The notes under the pieces: model-generated
What the model was told of the DNA's origin: nothing
What the model saw: the letters and a program-made list of their open reading frames with translations, nothing else
Database searches by the model: none
Assembly: GCA_050012675.1 (NCBI GenBank)
Contig: JBEKGS010000004.1
Span: 95,577 to 159,576, forward strand
Length of the DNA: 64,000 nucleotides
Reading direction: 5' to 3'
Origin: Fen-455 sp050012675
Lineage (GTDB): Bacteria > Actinomycetota > Acidimicrobiia > Acidimicrobiales > Bog-793
Made by a program: the position numbers and the translations under genes
In this document: positions 26,616 to 34,672 of the stretch, piece by piece
Layout of the letters: the number at the start of each line of letters is the position of its first letter
Position numbering within the stretch: position 1 is the stretch's first letter

Positions 26616-27380
26616 GTGCGCGTCCTCGTTGTGCTGCCTACTTTCAATGAAGCAGCCACGATCGAGGACATCCTCGAGCGGGTGCGCAAGGCGCTCCCGG
26701 AGGCATCGGTTCTCGTCGTCGACGACAACAGCCCCGATGGGACCGCCAAGATCGCGGCCGAATTCGGCGAGAGGTCAGGCAACGTCGAGGTCCTGTCGCG
26801 GCCGGGCAAGCTTGGTCTCGGCAGCGCTTACCGGGACGGGTTCAGGTGGGGCCTCGAGCAGGGCTTCGAGGCGATGATCGAGATGGACTCCGACTTCTCG
26901 CACGACCCCGACGCCTTGCCGACAGTCCTGGCGCCCCTCGGGGAGGGATACGAGGTGTGCATCGGGTCGCGCTATGTTCCCGGCGGCTCGATACCGAACT
27001 GGAGCCTGCCGCGACGACTGCTGTCGCGAGGGGGCAACGTCTATGCCGATCTCGCTCTCGGCCTGCACGTGCGGGACTCGACCGCGGGCTACAGGGCCTA
27101 CGCGGCAACGCTTCTTCGCCGCATCGAGCTGGACTCGGTCCGGGCCGAGAGCTACGGGTTCCAGATCGAGATGACCTACCGGGCCAGAAGACTTGGCGCG
27201 AGCGTCAAGGAGGTGCCCATCCGCTTTGTGGACCGCGAGCTCGGCACCTCCAAGATGTCGACGTACACCGTTGTGGAGGCACTGGCGCTCGTGACCTGGT
27301 GGGGACTTTCACGACTCGCCGGCAGGCTCGGGCCCAGACGGACGGCGGCCTCGCCGACGCGCTCCTCCTCGCCCCGGTGA
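26616..27380 (+). CDS. ppm1: Polyprenyl-phosphate mannose synthase (GT2)
   Basis: 254 residues, a GT-A fold. LPTFNEAATIEDIL, VVDDNSPDGTA, the divalent-metal motif region IEMDSDFSHDPD, GSRYVPGGSIPNW and DSTAGYRAY match dolichyl/polyprenyl-phosphate mannosyltransferases. It makes polyprenyl-phosphomannose from GDP-mannose for membrane mannosyltransferases such as the GT87-like protein at 3427. No membrane segment or fused apolipoprotein N-acyltransferase (as in mycobacterial Ppm1) is seen. Its stop overlaps the GTG of the hydrolase. Confidence 0.9.
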   Translation: MRVLVVLPTFNEAATIEDILERVRKALPEASVLVVDDNSPDGTAKIAAEFGERSGNVEVLSRPGKLGLGSAYRDGFRWGLEQGFEAMIEMDSDFSHDPDALPTVLAPLGEGYEVCIGSRYVPGGSIPNWSLPRRLLSRGGNVYADLALGLHVRDSTAGYRAYAATLLRRIELDSVRAESYGFQIEMTYRARRLGASVKEVPIRFVDRELGTSKMSTYTVVEALALVTWWGLSRLAGRLGPRRTAASPTRSSSPR

Positions 27381-28264
27381 GCCGAGCCGGCGCGCGGCCC
27401 GCCCGAGCGGGGTCGACGGCGCCGATCGACTCCGGCAGGGGGCCAGTCGTGGTGCTCGTGCACGGCCAGCCCGGCGCAGGCGGGGACTGGGCGGCTCTTG
27501 CGGGCTTGTTGTCGGCCGAGCACCGGGTGCTCGCGCCGGATCGTCCCGGCTGGGGGTCCGAGGCGCGGGGCGCCATGGGCATGGCGGCCAACGCGGCCGT
27601 CCTGGAGGAGATGCTGCAGGCTGCCGGGGCGCAGAGCCCCGTGACAGTCGTCGGCCATTCGCTCGGCGGCGGCGTGGCGCTCGAGCTCGCCCTCATGCAC
27701 CCCGCGCGCGTCGGTGCCCTCGTGCTGGTCGGGTCTGTCGGGGTGGCCGAGTCGCTGTCCGGGTTCGACCGGCTGCTTGCGGTCCCGGTAGTGGGCAGCG
27801 GCATCCTGCGCGCCGGGGTCGCGACGATGCGGGGCGCGCTCATCACCGCCGTCCACTTCTCCGAACGCCACCCCGGAGCCCGCGTGGCGAACCTCGTCCC
27901 CAGCCTGGCTACGGTGCAGGCGGCCATCGGGAGCGACGGCCGTCCCATTGTCGGAAGGTCGAGGCAGAGCTTCCTTGTCGAACAGCGGGCCCTGTTGGCC
28001 GAGACGCCGGAGCTGGAACGCGCGCTTTGCCGTATCGCCGTCCCGACCGCGGTCGTCACCGGTGCGTCGGACCGCGTCGTGGGACCTGGTGCGGCACGGT
28101 CACTGGCGGTGAGGATCCCGGGCGCCGAGCTCGTCACGCTCGCCGGGGGCCACCTTCTCCCCTTCGAGGAGCCCGACAAGCTCGCCGAGGTCGTGCGCCG
28201 CTACTCGGCGCTCAGCTCCGCAGTCAGGGGCGGACGGCGGCGGCGAGAAACGCCTGGAGCTTGA
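27377..28264 (+). CDS. Alpha/beta-hydrolase
   Basis: 295 residues from GTG 27377, overlapping ppm1 by 4 nt. Oxyanion-hole motif LVHGQPGAGGDW, nucleophile elbow GHSLGGG (Ser), Asp in TGASDRVVG and His in LAGGHLLPFEEP complete the catalytic triad, with a cap region at about 125-215. The substrate is unknown; ester hydrolase or haloperoxidase-like activity is typical. The last 41 bp overlap the convergent menF end. Confidence 0.88.
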   Translation: MSRAGARPARAGSTAPIDSGRGPVVVLVHGQPGAGGDWAALAGLLSAEHRVLAPDRPGWGSEARGAMGMAANAAVLEEMLQAAGAQSPVTVVGHSLGGGVALELALMHPARVGALVLVGSVGVAESLSGFDRLLAVPVVGSGILRAGVATMRGALITAVHFSERHPGARVANLVPSLATVQAAIGSDGRPIVGRSRQSFLVEQRALLAETPELERALCRIAVPTAVVTGASDRVVGPGAARSLAVRIPGAELVTLAGGHLLPFEEPDKLAEVVRRYSALSSAVRGGRRRRETPGA

Positions 28265-29537
28265 GCTGGGTCTCGGCGAGCTCCGAAGCGGGGTCCGAGT
28301 CGGCGACGATTCCCACGCCGGCGAACAGCCGAGCGGAGCACCCCTCGACGATCGCCGAGCGGATCCCGACGTAGAACTCCCCGTCACCCCGGGCGTCGAC
28401 GAAGCCGACAGGCCCGCCGTAGCGGTCCCGGTCGAGCTCCTCGAGCTTGACGAGGTAGTCGATTGCCACCTCGACGGGCGTCCCGGCCACCGCAGGTGTG
28501 GGATGAAGCAGGCCCACGAGCTCGAGACAGCTCGGGTACCTGCCGTCGCGCCGTCTCAACGTGCCGGAGATGTCGGTGCCGAGATGGCTGACGTTGCGCA
28601 GCTCGCGGATGACGGGCATGTCGGGGACGTCGAGATTCTCGACCACAGGTTGAAGGGCCGTGATGATCGCGTCCACGACGACCCGGTGCTCGGAGCGTTC
28701 CTTGAAAGAGGCGAGCAGGCCCTGTGCGGCCCTTCGGTCGGCGTCGGGGTCCCCGCTGCGGGCGGCGGTCCCGGCGAGCGGCAAAGAAGCGATCCGGGCA
28801 CCGTCGCGCGATATCAACAGCTCGGGCGTCGCACCGATGAAGCCGTCGATGGCGAACGCGGTGCAGGAGGGATGGAGTGCCCGGAGGCGTCCGAGGAGGT
28901 CCGCCTGGCGCAGCGGTCGGTTGGCGTGCACCGTCACCTCACGGGCCAGGACAACCTTGTCGAGGCTGCCGGCGGCGATCTCGCCCAGAGCGGCGCTCAC
29001 CCGGTCCAGGAAGTCCTGATGAGGACGGGCGGAGGCGAGGCGGAACTGGTCAGGGGGCGGCGTCGTCTCCCCGGCCCACGACGCCGCCACGGTCTCGGCC
29101 AGGTTGCCCATGAGGTCACCGACACGGTCGGGCACTCCCACGACCACGACCACCGGTCGGCGACCGGCCCGTGCGACCACGGTCACCTCGGGCACAACGA
29201 GCTCGCCGCCGGCGCCGCGGTCGAATGCCAGGGCCCCGAGCGCCACAGGCACCTCCTCGACGTGGCCCTCAGGCGACGGCCCGGCCGCGTCCTTGCCCGA
29301 GCGGCCATGCGCGAGGTGCCCGATAGCGGCGAGATCGGCCATGGCGCGCCTTAAAGCGGTGGGCTCCGCCGAGCCATCGGGGAGCCCGAGGCGGGCGGCG
29401 GTCCCCAAGCCGAGAACGACGAGCCCCTCGCGCTCGATGACGCGTCCGGTCTCGTAGGCGCCCCGGCGCAGCTCGGCAAGGGTGCCCGCATCGATCGGGC
29501 GTGAGTCGTAGCAAAGCTGCCCGGCGGGAGCGGTCAT
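28224..29537 (-). CDS. menF: Isochorismate synthase
   Basis: 437 residues. Chorismate-binding enzyme motifs: LDKVVLAREVTV, GFIGATPELL, LAGTAARSGD, HLGTDISGTL, LLHPTPAVAGTP and the C-terminal GAGI-type GVGIVADSDPASEL. It makes isochorismate, the first committed step of menaquinone (or siderophore) synthesis; menaquinone is favoured since menG precedes it. ATG 29537 overlaps the menG stop by 4 nt. The N-terminal ~150 residues are the variable half. Confidence 0.92.
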   Translation of the reverse strand: MTAPAGQLCYDSRPIDAGTLAELRRGAYETGRVIEREGLVVLGLGTAARLGLPDGSAEPTALRRAMADLAAIGHLAHGRSGKDAAGPSPEGHVEEVPVALGALAFDRGAGGELVVPEVTVVARAGRRPVVVVVGVPDRVGDLMGNLAETVAASWAGETTPPPDQFRLASARPHQDFLDRVSAALGEIAAGSLDKVVLAREVTVHANRPLRQADLLGRLRALHPSCTAFAIDGFIGATPELLISRDGARIASLPLAGTAARSGDPDADRRAAQGLLASFKERSEHRVVVDAIITALQPVVENLDVPDMPVIRELRNVSHLGTDISGTLRRRDGRYPSCLELVGLLHPTPAVAGTPVEVAIDYLVKLEELDRDRYGGPVGFVDARGDGEFYVGIRSAIVEGCSARLFAGVGIVADSDPASELAETQLKLQAFLAAAVRP

Positions 29538-30295
29538 GACCGGTCGTCTCCGGCGGATCGGGTGGCGGTCACGCACTGGGCGATGCCACCGCTCAACAGG
29601 TGGTGCCGGACGTCGGTGAAGCCGGCCTGGCGGAGCAGGCCTTCCAGGGCGGGGAAGGAGGGGAGATAAGCCACCGAGCGCGGCAGGTAGCGGTAGGCGG
29701 CCGCGTCGGAGACGAGCGCCCCGAGCATCGGCACGGCGTGGGTGAACCAGACGCGGTGGCCCAGGCGCAACAGCCCGTTGCGCGGCTCGCCGACCTCGAG
29801 CAGGGCGAGCCTTCCTCCGGCGCGCAGCGCCCTTGCGAGCTCGTACAGCACTCCCGCAAGGTCGGCGAAGTTGCGGACTGCGAACCCGCTCACCGCCGCG
29901 TCCGCGGCCCCGGGCCGGAACGGCAGCTCTGCGGCGTCGGCCTGAACGAGAGGTGCCCCGCCGGCACGGGCGGCGGCGAGCATCCCCAAGGACAGGTCGA
30001 TGCCGACGGGCCTGTGGGCCCTGCGGGCGAGGTTGCGGGCGAGGTCCCCGGTCCCACAGCCAATGTCGAGCACGACCGAGCCGGGCGACAATTGCAACAT
30101 CTCGATCGTGCGCCGGCGCCACCTTCTATCGAGCCCGAAGGTCATGAGGCCGTTGACGAGGTCGTAGCGCGGTGCGATGGAGTCGAACATCGAACGCACG
30201 AGTGCCTGTTTGGCCTTGCCTTCGGGCAGGGGGGAGGAGGCGTCGAACGACACGCCCCGGGCCGGTGGGGGCGCGCCCTTGCTGGCTTTGATCAC
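29534..30295 (-). CDS. menG: Demethylmenaquinone methyltransferase
   Basis: 253 residues. The UbiE/MenG signature FDSIAPRYDLVNGLMTFGLDRRWRR region and the SAM-binding VVLDIGCGTGDLA are intact, as is ALLEVGEP. It performs the last methylation of menaquinone. GTG 30295; it shares an ATGA with menF. In Actinobacteria menG and an isochorismate synthase are often linked. Upstream, a 6-bp inverted repeat sits between a TAGGCT -10-like hexamer (minus strand) and the start codon. Confidence 0.92.
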   Translation of the reverse strand: MIKASKGAPPPARGVSFDASSPLPEGKAKQALVRSMFDSIAPRYDLVNGLMTFGLDRRWRRRTIEMLQLSPGSVVLDIGCGTGDLARNLARRAHRPVGIDLSLGMLAAARAGGAPLVQADAAELPFRPGAADAAVSGFAVRNFADLAGVLYELARALRAGGRLALLEVGEPRNGLLRLGHRVWFTHAVPMLGALVSDAAAYRYLPRSVAYLPSFPALEGLLRQAGFTDVRHHLLSGGIAQCVTATRSAGDDRS

Positions 30296-30400
30296 GGGCA
30301 GCTCACGGAGCTGAGCCTAGGCAACATCCAGGGCCGGCCGGACTGGCACGATGCCATGTGGGCTCGGCGGTGGCGGATCGGCCCCGGCTGTGGGTTCGCC
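30296..30400 (-). promoter_or_regulatory. menG upstream region with operator-like inverted repeat
   Basis: CAGCTC-acg-GAGCTG (30299-30313) lies between the TAGGCT hexamer (minus strand, about 30314-30321) and GTG 30295. Its position over the likely transcription start suggests a repressor site or a 5' hairpin; no regulator can be named. Confidence 0.3.
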
Positions 30401-31186
30401 CTACCAGGACAGACCCACTGCCGCGCGCATCGCCTTCTCGAAGTCCTCGTCGCCGAGGGCGCTTCGCGCCGAGAGGATCAGGTTGGCATCGTCGCCGACG
30501 CGCCGGCGCAAAGGCCCGGTGTCGTTCTCGATGGCATCGGCGACGGCGTTGGCCACGAGATCCGGGCCGGGACGCGCCCCGCCTTGCATCTTGCGGGCCA
30601 CCTCGCCCAGCTGGGCGTCGAGCTCTGTGTAAGCGCCGAGCCCGTTGGCCGGCGCCTGGTCCTTCATCCCCGGGGCGATGAAACCGGGCTCGACGACGAC
30701 CACGCGGACACCGAAATGGGCCAGCTCGACGTAAAGCGCCTCCGAGATCGCTTCCAGGGCATGTTTAGTGGCCGCGTAATAGCCGCTCAGGGGCTGGGCG
30801 ATATGCCCGGCCACCGAGGAGATGTTGACGACGACGCCTCGCTGCCGGCTGCGCATGGCGGGGACGAAGGCCTGGATCATCCGTACCGGGCCGATGACGT
30901 TGGTCTCGAACATCTGTCGCACGTTCTCGACGGCGACCTGCTCTATCGGGCCGTGGTAGGAGATGGCGGCATTGTTGACGAGGGCGTCCACGAAGCCGAT
31001 CTCCCCGCGCACCGACTCGATGGAGGCGGCGTCGGTCACGTCCAGCGCGAGCTTGGCAGCGACGTCGATGTCGTCGAGACGGGAAGGGTCCCGGGCGGTT
31101 GCGATGACCTCGTGCCCACGGGATGCCAGCAGGGACGCCGTCGCCCTGCCCACGCCGGAGCCGGCCCCGGTGACGAGGACCCTCAT
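30401..31186 (-). CDS. Short-chain dehydrogenase/reductase (classical SDR)
   Basis: 261 residues from ATG 31186. Cofactor motif VTGAGSGVGRATA, NNAAIS, NISSVAG and the catalytic YAATK (YxxxK) are complete. Substrate unknown. Start chosen at 31186 because a leaderless -10 TACAGT is 7 nt upstream and the extra residues in the longer frame are unlike an SDR. It lies on the same strand as menG-menF, 105 nt upstream, and probably is transcribed separately. Confidence 0.85.
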   Translation of the reverse strand: MRVLVTGAGSGVGRATASLLASRGHEVIATARDPSRLDDIDVAAKLALDVTDAASIESVRGEIGFVDALVNNAAISYHGPIEQVAVENVRQMFETNVIGPVRMIQAFVPAMRSRQRGVVVNISSVAGHIAQPLSGYYAATKHALEAISEALYVELAHFGVRVVVVEPGFIAPGMKDQAPANGLGAYTELDAQLGEVARKMQGGARPGPDLVANAVADAIENDTGPLRRRVGDDANLILSARSALGDEDFEKAMRAAVGLSW

Positions 31187-31193
31187 CGTGGCC

Positions 31194-31199
31194 ACTGTA
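31194..31199 (-). promoter_or_regulatory. -10 element TACAGT for leaderless SDR gene
   Basis: TACAGT on the minus strand is 7 nt before ATG 31186; no ribosome binding site. Confidence 0.5.
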
Positions 31200-31310
31200 G
31201 TGGTAGCGCACCGCCAGTTTCGGACCGCCCCGCCGCCGTTTTCACCGAGGGCGTCCAAACTCGTGCCGCCGCCCCTCACGAGAACGGCGCAAGGTCCGCT
31301 TCCAGGGACT

Positions 31311-31363
31311 GTTCACCTTTCGTTCACCTGTCTCCCGGGAAGTTAACCCAGAGTTCAGTTTGG
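31311..31363 (+). promoter_or_regulatory. PHO-box array (four 11-mers) upstream of pstS
   Basis: Two tandem 11-mers GTTCACCTTTC (31311-31321) and GTTCACCTGTC (31322-31332) are followed by a 9-nt spacer and two more, GTTAACCCAGA (31342-31352) and GTTCAGTTTGG (31353-31363). This 11-nt direct-repeat pattern is the known PhoP/PhoB binding organisation in Streptomyces. It lies in the 309-nt gap between the SDR gene and pstS; an AT-rich CATATCT (31378-31384) may be the -10, placing box 4 over the -35. Confidence 0.75.
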
Positions 31364-31495
31364 GAACACAGCCCAGACATATCTCATTCACTCTGCTTTC
31401 GTAGCTTCGCAGTAACGGACGCAAGTGGCTGCCGCTTGTCGCGGGTCGAAGTTGGGGCCGCGCCGATCATTACGACCTTGGAGGTAGAGAGCCTG

Positions 31496-32710
31496 ATGAG
31501 GATCCATAAGACTGTTCGGCTTGCAGTAACCGCGACGGCTGCCGCCGTCACGGCCCTGTCGATGATCGCCGTCCCGGCGCTCGCCGGCACCCGCAGCCCC
31601 AAGACAACTGACCCGTATCTCATAGCTGACACGCAGATGAACTTTCAGGCGACGATCGGCGGCGCCGGCTCGACCTTCGCGGCACCTTTGGAGAATGCCG
31701 CACAGGCTGCTTTCACGGCCCGCAACACGAATGCGACGATCAACGGCTACCAGGCGGTCGGCTCTGGCACCGGCGAGTCTGACATCTTGAAGAAGATCGT
31801 CGACTGGGGCGGCAGCGACGTTCCGATGGCCCAGAGCGACATCAGCTCCAAGGAGCCCGCAGGCGACAATTACACGGTCTCGCAGTTCCTGCAGGTGCCC
31901 ATCGGCCTCGGCGGGGTCGCCATCGCCTACCGCGTCCCCGGCCTGAAGCTCAAGCCCAAGACGTCGCTCGTGTTGACCGCAGGTGTCCTTGCCAACATCT
32001 ACCTGGGCAACATCAAGTACTGGAACAGCGCCGCCATCAAGAAGCTGAACCCGGGAGACACGTTCCCGCATGCCAGGATCGTCGTTGTCGCCCGTGCGGA
32101 CTCTTCGGGCACGACCTATATCACCACGAACTTCCTTAACGACGCCGCTCCGGCAGTTTGGACGACGCCGCCCTCCAAGACGCCCTTGACGCTCCCCGCC
32201 GACGGAATTGCCGGAAGCGGGAACGCTGGGGTGGCGGCGGACATCGAGAACACGCCCTACTCGATCGGCTACGTCGAGTACTCCTACCTGCTGTTGAACC
32301 CGAGCCTGCTAAAGGGCGTGGCGGCGATCGTCAACGAGTCCGGCAAGGCCCTGCTCCCAACGCCTGCTGGCATCGCGGCTGCCGCCGCTGCCAAGCCCGA
32401 CATCACATCGACGGACTTCTCGATCGACTGGCTTCCCGGCAAGACGACCTACCCGATCTGCGGTTACACATGGGCGGTCATCTGGAAGCAGAACCAGACG
32501 ACCGACGCCGAGGGCACGCTCTTGGTGAAGTACCTCGACTGGCTCTCGCACTCGGGTGCGGCCGACGGGACGACAGCGGGTCAGGACATCGCCGTTCAGC
32601 AGGGCTACGTCGCCCTCCCGGCCAACATCCAGGCGCTGGCACGAAAGACTCTGCTCCAGGTCACGGGTTCATCGGGCCAGCCGCTGCTGACGACCAGTTC
32701 CGGCAGCTGA
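31496..32710 (+). CDS. pstS: Phosphate ABC transporter substrate-binding protein
   Basis: 404 residues. Signal peptide with basic start (MRIHKTVRL), a 20-residue hydrophobic core and an ALA-type cleavage site near residue 31. The mature protein has the PstS blocks GGAGSTFAAPLEN, GSGTGESDILKK and RADSSGTTYI. No lipobox cysteine is present, which is unusual for a Gram-positive-type PstS (see findings). It captures inorganic phosphate outside the membrane. ATG 31496 follows a GGAGGTAGAG ribosome binding site. First gene of pstSCAB behind PHO-box-like repeats; phoU is not present. Confidence 0.95.
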   Translation: MRIHKTVRLAVTATAAAVTALSMIAVPALAGTRSPKTTDPYLIADTQMNFQATIGGAGSTFAAPLENAAQAAFTARNTNATINGYQAVGSGTGESDILKKIVDWGGSDVPMAQSDISSKEPAGDNYTVSQFLQVPIGLGGVAIAYRVPGLKLKPKTSLVLTAGVLANIYLGNIKYWNSAAIKKLNPGDTFPHARIVVVARADSSGTTYITTNFLNDAAPAVWTTPPSKTPLTLPADGIAGSGNAGVAADIENTPYSIGYVEYSYLLLNPSLLKGVAAIVNESGKALLPTPAGIAAAAAAKPDITSTDFSIDWLPGKTTYPICGYTWAVIWKQNQTTDAEGTLLVKYLDWLSHSGAADGTTAGQDIAVQQGYVALPANIQALARKTLLQVTGSSGQPLLTTSSGS

Positions 32711-32738
32711 CAGCCCGCGAGGTAGCTGAGCCATAACG

Positions 32739-33719
32739 ATGTCCGAGGTGACGGCTAGCGCAGCTTTGGCCATGTCGGACCGGCCCCTGGCCGAGAACAG
32801 AAAACGGTTCTCGGCCAGGGGTGATTCGGCGCACTGGGGTGTCCTCTACGGTGTCTCAGGCCTGTTCGCGCTCATCTGCGCGGTCTTCATCATCAGCATC
32901 GTCGTCTCTTCGATCCCGGCCTGGCGCCACTCGGGCCTTTCCCTCATCTACGGCCGGGTGTGGAGCCAAGGCAGCGACTCGTTCGGGGCCCTGCCGATCA
33001 TCGCGGGCACCCTGGCGACGACGGCCATCGCCCTGTTCTTCGCCATACCGATAGGGATCGGGTGCGCGCTCGCCATCGTGCACGTGATACCCGGGCGCCT
33101 GCGGATAATCCTGTCCTCGCTCGTCGAGCTGCTGGCGGCGGTCCCGAGCGTCGTCTACGGGCTCTGGGGCCTGCTCGTGATCGCCCCGTGGTTCGAAAAG
33201 ACGGTGGAGCCGGACCTTGCTGACATCACGGGCTCGAGGTTCCCCTTCCAGAGCCCGCCTGAGGGCGTTTCCCTCCTGTTGGCGGGCTGCGTGCTGTTTG
33301 TCATGGTGCTACCCATGATCGTGGCGCTGTCGAGGGACGCCATCGCCATCGTGCCTCACGATCAGTTCGAAGGTGCGCTCAGCGTGGGTGCGACGAAGTG
33401 GCAGGTGCTGCGAAAGGTGGTGCTGCCCGGCGCACGAACGGGCATCGTCGGGGCCATTACCCTCGCGACCGCGCGCGCGCTCGGCGAAACCGTGGCCGTC
33501 GCCATGGTCATCGGCTTGAACCCTCTCTTCCCGCCCTCTTTGTTCTCGACGGCCTCCACGCTCGCATCGACCATCGCCCTGCAGTTCCAGGACGCCACAC
33601 CGCTCCAGGTTGCCGCTCTCGGGGCCCTTGCGGTGATCCTCATGGCGCTGACGGCGGTCGTCAACTGGTTCGGGCGCCGCCTCGTCAGGGGAACGGCGTT
33701 CCGCGCGGGTGTGGTATGA
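32739..33719 (+). CDS. pstC: Phosphate ABC transporter permease PstC
   Basis: 326 residues, about six membrane segments. Binding-protein-dependent permease loop EGALSVGATKWQVLRKVVLPGA matches the EAA motif, and VPSVVYGLWGLLVIAP is typical PstC. ATG 32739 and ATG 32772 are both possible; either way a perfect 15-bp hairpin (32784-32821) lies just inside the coding region. It overlaps pstA by 4 nt. Confidence 0.94.
   Translation: MSEVTASAALAMSDRPLAENRKRFSARGDSAHWGVLYGVSGLFALICAVFIISIVVSSIPAWRHSGLSLIYGRVWSQGSDSFGALPIIAGTLATTAIALFFAIPIGIGCALAIVHVIPGRLRIILSSLVELLAAVPSVVYGLWGLLVIAPWFEKTVEPDLADITGSRFPFQSPPEGVSLLLAGCVLFVMVLPMIVALSRDAIAIVPHDQFEGALSVGATKWQVLRKVVLPGARTGIVGAITLATARALGETVAVAMVIGLNPLFPPSLFSTASTLASTIALQFQDATPLQVAALGALAVILMALTAVVNWFGRRLVRGTAFRAGVV
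32784..32821 (+). repeat. Perfect 15-bp inverted repeat in pstC 5' coding region
   Basis: CCCCTGGCCGAGAAC (32784-32798) is exactly complementary to GTTCTCGGCCAGGGG (32807-32821) with an 8-nt loop. It encodes residues 16-28 of PstC. As RNA it would be a very stable hairpin between the pstS and pstC translation units. Confidence 0.9.
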
Positions 33720-34672
33720 GCACGACCGTCATCGAAGGGGTCCCGCCGGACCCGATCCTCGAGCGACGTGAGCTGGTGCAGCGAGTCGCCCGCAAGACCC
33801 TCGATCGCCGCGTGCTCGTCTCGAGGGCAATGGTCGGCCTCTGCGGGGTGGCGCTGCTCGTCGCCCTCGTCCCGCTCTTTGCGATCCTGTACTCCCTTGT
33901 GGACAAGGGAGTTCGATGGTGGAGCGTCACGTTTTTCACCAAGGTCCCGCAGTTCCCCTCCTTGATCGATCCGAACGCCATCGGAGGGATCTCGAACGCC
34001 ATCATCGGGTCGCTTGTCATCGACGGCATCGCCGCGCTGTTCGCCATCCCGATCGGCGTCATCGCGGGCCTGTTCCTGGCCGAGTCGGACTCGAAGTTCG
34101 CGAGCGGGCTTCGCACGACGGCCGAGATCATGACCGGTCTTCCCTCGATTCTGCTGGGCATCTTCGCGTACCAGATGATCGTGATCGGGTTCAACGAGTG
34201 GGGGATAAAGCTGCCCGGCATAGGTTTCGCGGGCATCGCCGGGAGCTTCGCCATCGGCGTTCTCATGATCCCGGTCATCATGAAGGCGTCGGAAACGGCT
34301 CTGCGGGGTGTCCCGGCCACGATCCGCGAGGCAGGTCTTGCCCTCGGGGCCCGACGGGGCGTGGTCGCACGCAAGGTCGTCATCCCGACCGCGCTGCCGG
34401 GCCTGATCACCGCTGTACTGTTGGCGTTCTCGAGGGCGGTGGGGGAGACCGCCCCTATCCTGTGGGTGATCGGTGCTTCCAACATCATCGAGTGGAACCC
34501 GAGAAAGGAAATGGCGTCGATGCCGCTGGAGATCTTCCAGTCGGCGACATCGCCTTATGTTTCACTTCGTGACGAAGCCTGGGGGATAGCCCTTTTTCTG
34601 GTGTTTCTCGTACTGGTACTGAACTTAGGCAGCCGCCTCTTTGCGGCTTGGCTACAAAGAGAGAGGCGGTAA
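33716..34672 (+). CDS. pstA: Phosphate ABC transporter permease PstA
   Basis: 318 residues from ATG 33716. GGISNAIIGSLVIDGIAAL, GLPSILLGIFAY and the EAA loop REAGLALGARRGVVARKVVIPTALPG are typical PstA. It pairs with PstC in the inner membrane. Overlaps pstC by 4 nt and pstB by 1 nt (TAATG), so the three products are made in coupled amounts. Confidence 0.94.
   Translation: MSTTVIEGVPPDPILERRELVQRVARKTLDRRVLVSRAMVGLCGVALLVALVPLFAILYSLVDKGVRWWSVTFFTKVPQFPSLIDPNAIGGISNAIIGSLVIDGIAALFAIPIGVIAGLFLAESDSKFASGLRTTAEIMTGLPSILLGIFAYQMIVIGFNEWGIKLPGIGFAGIAGSFAIGVLMIPVIMKASETALRGVPATIREAGLALGARRGVVARKVVIPTALPGLITAVLLAFSRAVGETAPILWVIGASNIIEWNPRKEMASMPLEIFQSATSPYVSLRDEAWGIALFLVFLVLVLNLGSRLFAAWLQRERR

Noticed and set aside
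29600..31495. Long frame upstream of pstS that would extend PstS to over 1000 residues
   Set aside because: It runs antisense through menG and the SDR gene; PstS with its signal peptide starts at 31496 behind a clear ribosome binding site.
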